A DNA stretch of 8,424 bases, from assembly GCA_012514965.1 (NCBI GenBank), contig JAAYZH010000168.1:1-8424 (forward strand), in the 5' to 3' direction. Each line of letters starts with the position of its first letter. The stretch's first letter is position 1. Positions 6,551 to 8,424 of this stretch are shown piece after piece. The translations under genes and the position numbers were made by a program. Source of the DNA: Clostridiaceae bacterium (GTDB lineage: Bacteria > Bacillota > Clostridia > Saccharofermentanales > Fastidiosipilaceae). A model generated the notes under the pieces. The model was not told the DNA's origin. It ran no database searches and worked only from the letters and a program-made list of their open reading frames with translations.

Positions 6551-8020
6551 ATGATCAAACCAAGCTTAACAGAGGCAAAACAGCTGGCGCGCGGGTACAA
6601 AAGCATTCCGATCAGCCGCACCTTATATGCCGATACGAAAACCCCGATCGAAGTACTGCGCATTTTGCAACGCATCAGCAGGCATTGTTATCTTTTGGAG
6701 AGTCTGGAGGATGCAAGCCGCTGGGGTCGTTATACGTTCCTGGGCTATGATCCGCAGATGGGGATTGACTGTACGGACGGAGCGGTAAGCCTCCATGCCG
6801 GTACTCGTGTGACAATGAGAACCGAAGATCCGCTTGCACTGATCAGCCAGATTATCTCTGATAACCAATGCCCGCGCGTGCCGGGGCTGCCGCCGTTCAC
6901 GGGCGGGCTGGTCGGGTACTTTGCCTTTGATTTTGTGAAATACAGTGAGCCCAAGTTAAAGCTAACAGCTGTTGATGAGGAAGGCTTCAAAGATTTTGAC
7001 CTCATGCTGTTTGACAAAGTCATCGCTTTTGACCACCTGCGCCAGCAAATATTTTTAATCGTTCAAGTCAAAACCGCTGACCTCGAACAGAACTATCACA
7101 AGGCTGTCCTCGAGCTCGAGCAGATGGCAGAACTGATTCAGAGCGGTGATCCCGCTGAAGCCAGACCGTTGCAATTGAAATCTCCTTTTAGCGCGCTGTT
7201 TGACCAGGCTGACTTTTGCAAGCTGGTAGAGCGGGCCAAAAGTCACATTGTCGAAGGTGATATCTTCCAAGTGGTACTCTCCAATCGCTTCTCGGCTGAG
7301 GCAGAAGGCAGTTTGCTCGATACCTACCGTGTTCTGCGCACGACGAATCCATCGCCTTATATGTTCTATTTTTCGAGTGATGATCTGGAAATTGCCGGAG
7401 CTTCGCCGGAGACCCTGGTGAAACTGCAGGATGGGGTATTGCATACTTTTCCGCTGGCCGGAACCAGACCTCGCGGGCAAGATCCTGAGGAGGACTTGAG
7501 GCTGGAACAGGAGCTTTTGGCTGATCCGAAAGAGCTGGCGGAGCACAATATGCTGGTCGATCTGGGGCGTAACGATCTTGGCAAAATCAGCCGCTTTGGC
7601 ACCGTTTCAGTAGAACAGTACCTTTCAATCGAGCGTTTTTCTCATGTTATGCACATCGGTTCTACGGTCAGAGGGGAAATCCGCCCCGATCAGACGGCTT
7701 TGGACGCCATTCGCGCGGTGCTGCCGGCCGGTACTTTGTCCGGGGCACCCAAACTGCGTGCCTGCGAGATTATCAATGAGCTTGAGAACAATAAGCGCGG
7801 GATTTACGGAGGGGCAATCGGCTATATCGATTTTGCCGGCAACATGGACACCTGTATCGCGATTCGCATCGCGTTTAAGAAGAATGGCAAAGTCTTTGTG
7901 CGTTCGGGTGCGGGGATCGTCGCCGACAGTGTTCCTGAGCTGGAACACCGGGAATGCCTTAACAAGGCTCAGGCCGTTATCAATGCTTTGAACCAGGCTG
8001 CAGGAGGAATTGACTCATGA
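6551..8020 (+). CDS. trpE: Anthranilate synthase component I
   Basis: TrpE converts chorismate to anthranilate, the first committed step of tryptophan synthesis, using ammonia from TrpG glutaminase. The start at 6551 follows AAGGAGG (6535-6541) with 9-base spacing. Upstream in-frame starts would read through the T-box leader and are rejected. The 489 residues are a normal length. The N-terminal domain contains L-L-E-S at 48-51, the tryptophan feedback-inhibition motif. The C-terminal chorismate-binding domain has P-L-A-G-T-R-P-R-G at 301-309, E-H-N-M-L-V-D-L-G-R-N-D-L-G at 331-344, L-P-A-G-T-L-S-G-A-P-K at 391-401, Y-G-G-A-I-G-Y from 419, and G-A-G-I-V from 453. The N-P-S-P-Y-M segment distinguishes TrpE from isochorismate synthases; PabB is less likely given the LLES motif and the Trp T-box. 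The stop overlaps the trpG start (ATGA). Confidence 0.97.
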   Translation: MIKPSLTEAKQLARGYKSIPISRTLYADTKTPIEVLRILQRISRHCYLLESLEDASRWGRYTFLGYDPQMGIDCTDGAVSLHAGTRVTMRTEDPLALISQIISDNQCPRVPGLPPFTGGLVGYFAFDFVKYSEPKLKLTAVDEEGFKDFDLMLFDKVIAFDHLRQQIFLIVQVKTADLEQNYHKAVLELEQMAELIQSGDPAEARPLQLKSPFSALFDQADFCKLVERAKSHIVEGDIFQVVLSNRFSAEAEGSLLDTYRVLRTTNPSPYMFYFSSDDLEIAGASPETLVKLQDGVLHTFPLAGTRPRGQDPEEDLRLEQELLADPKELAEHNMLVDLGRNDLGKISRFGTVSVEQYLSIERFSHVMHIGSTVRGEIRPDQTALDAIRAVLPAGTLSGAPKLRACEIINELENNKRGIYGGAIGYIDFAGNMDTCIAIRIAFKKNGKVFVRSGAGIVADSVPELEHRECLNKAQAVINALNQAAGGIDS

Positions 8021-8424
8021 CCTTGCTTATCGACAATTATGACAGCTTTTCGTACAACCTCTACCAGCTTGTAGGCTCGCTTGATCCGGAGATCCGAGTC
8101 ATTCGCAATGATGAGCTTACCATCGAAGAAATCGAACGCCTCGAACCTAGCCGAATCATCTTGTCTCCTGGTCCGGGACGCCCGCTTGATGCCGGTGTGT
8201 GCGAAGACGTGGTGCGCGCTTTCGCCGGCCGCCTGCCCATACTGGGAGTATGCCTTGGCCACCAGGCCATCTGTGAAGCTTTTGGCGGAACCATCACCTA
8301 CGCGAAAACGTTGATGCATGGTAAAGCCTCGGACATCATTCTGGACGGAGGCTGTCAGCTGTTTCAGGGTTTGCCTGAGCATATTCAAGGGGCTCGTTAC
8401 CATTCTTTGGCCTTGGCGGGAGCA
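8017..8424 (+). CDS. trpG: Anthranilate synthase component II, glutamine amidotransferase, 3' partial
   Basis: TrpG hydrolyses glutamine and passes ammonia to TrpE. The start ATG at 8017 overlaps the trpE stop by ATGA. It is preceded by AGGAGG (8002-8007) inside trpE, so translational coupling is expected. The window holds 136 codons without a stop; the gene continues beyond 8424. Seen: the N-terminal L-L-I-D-N-Y-D-S-F-S-Y-N-L signature, the oxyanion-loop S-P-G-P-G-R-P (50-56), the nucleophile elbow G-V-C-L-G-H-Q with Cys79, and M-H-G-K followed by R-Y-H-S-L. The C-terminal His-Glu of the catalytic triad lies outside the window. A dual TrpG/PabA role is possible in some Bacillota; the operon position favours tryptophan synthesis. 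Confidence 0.96.
   Translation, partial: MTLLIDNYDSFSYNLYQLVGSLDPEIRVIRNDELTIEEIERLEPSRIILSPGPGRPLDAGVCEDVVRAFAGRLPILGVCLGHQAICEAFGGTITYAKTLMHGKASDIILDGGCQLFQGLPEHIQGARYHSLALAGA

Noticed and set aside
6166..6675. 169-residue minus-strand frame across the trp leader
   Set aside because: It lies opposite the T-box leader, whose stems, specifier and terminator explain the sequence on the + strand. The translation shows no recognisable domain.
1..8424. CRISPR arrays, insertion sequences, attachment sites or tRNA genes
   Set aside because: No spaced direct repeats, transposase-like frames, terminal inverted repeats or cloverleaf tRNAs were seen. The only tRNA-like fold is that of the tmRNA.

Overview
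The window looks like a chromosomal segment of a Bacillota (Firmicutes) bacterium, most likely class Clostridia. The evidence is a tryptophan T-box leader, a YerC-type TrpR-family protein, a clostridial-style SecA with a zinc-binding tail, strong AGGAGG ribosome binding sites, and a tad-pilus-type DUF5702/TadE gene pair. No genus can be named from the sequence alone. All genes read on the + strand.

Region 1 (1-2272) is the 3' end of what is probably a tad/Flp pilus-type secretion cluster. It holds a DUF5702-like protein cut by the window start. This overlaps by 20 bases a TadE-like gene interrupted by a single in-frame TAA (1517-1519). Reading past that stop, the same frame stays open to 2272. 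The second half resembles the CdiA-type endonuclease toxin C-terminal domain of polymorphic toxins. The locus therefore looks like a pseudopilin-anchored protein with a nuclease-like domain that has been split, or that is read through.

Region 2 (2275-5626) is a transcription unit with its own extended -10 promoter, a yerC-like regulator, secA (protein-export ATPase) and a strong intrinsic terminator.

Region 3 (5682-6158) is ssrA, the tmRNA for ribosome rescue. It has its own promoter, an encoded CCA end and an intrinsic terminator. Its tag reads ANNDYALAAA.

Region 4 (6202-8424) is the start of a tryptophan biosynthesis operon. A sigma-A-type promoter precedes a complete T-box leader with a TGG specifier codon and a UGGC T-box bulge, both matching tRNA-Trp. 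Then come trpE and the translationally coupled 5' part of trpG, which runs off the window end. TrpE and TrpG form anthranilate synthase, and the leader should switch the operon on when uncharged tRNA-Trp accumulates.

Most of the window is ordinary housekeeping sequence. The part worth a second look is the broken TadE/nuclease-domain gene in region 1.
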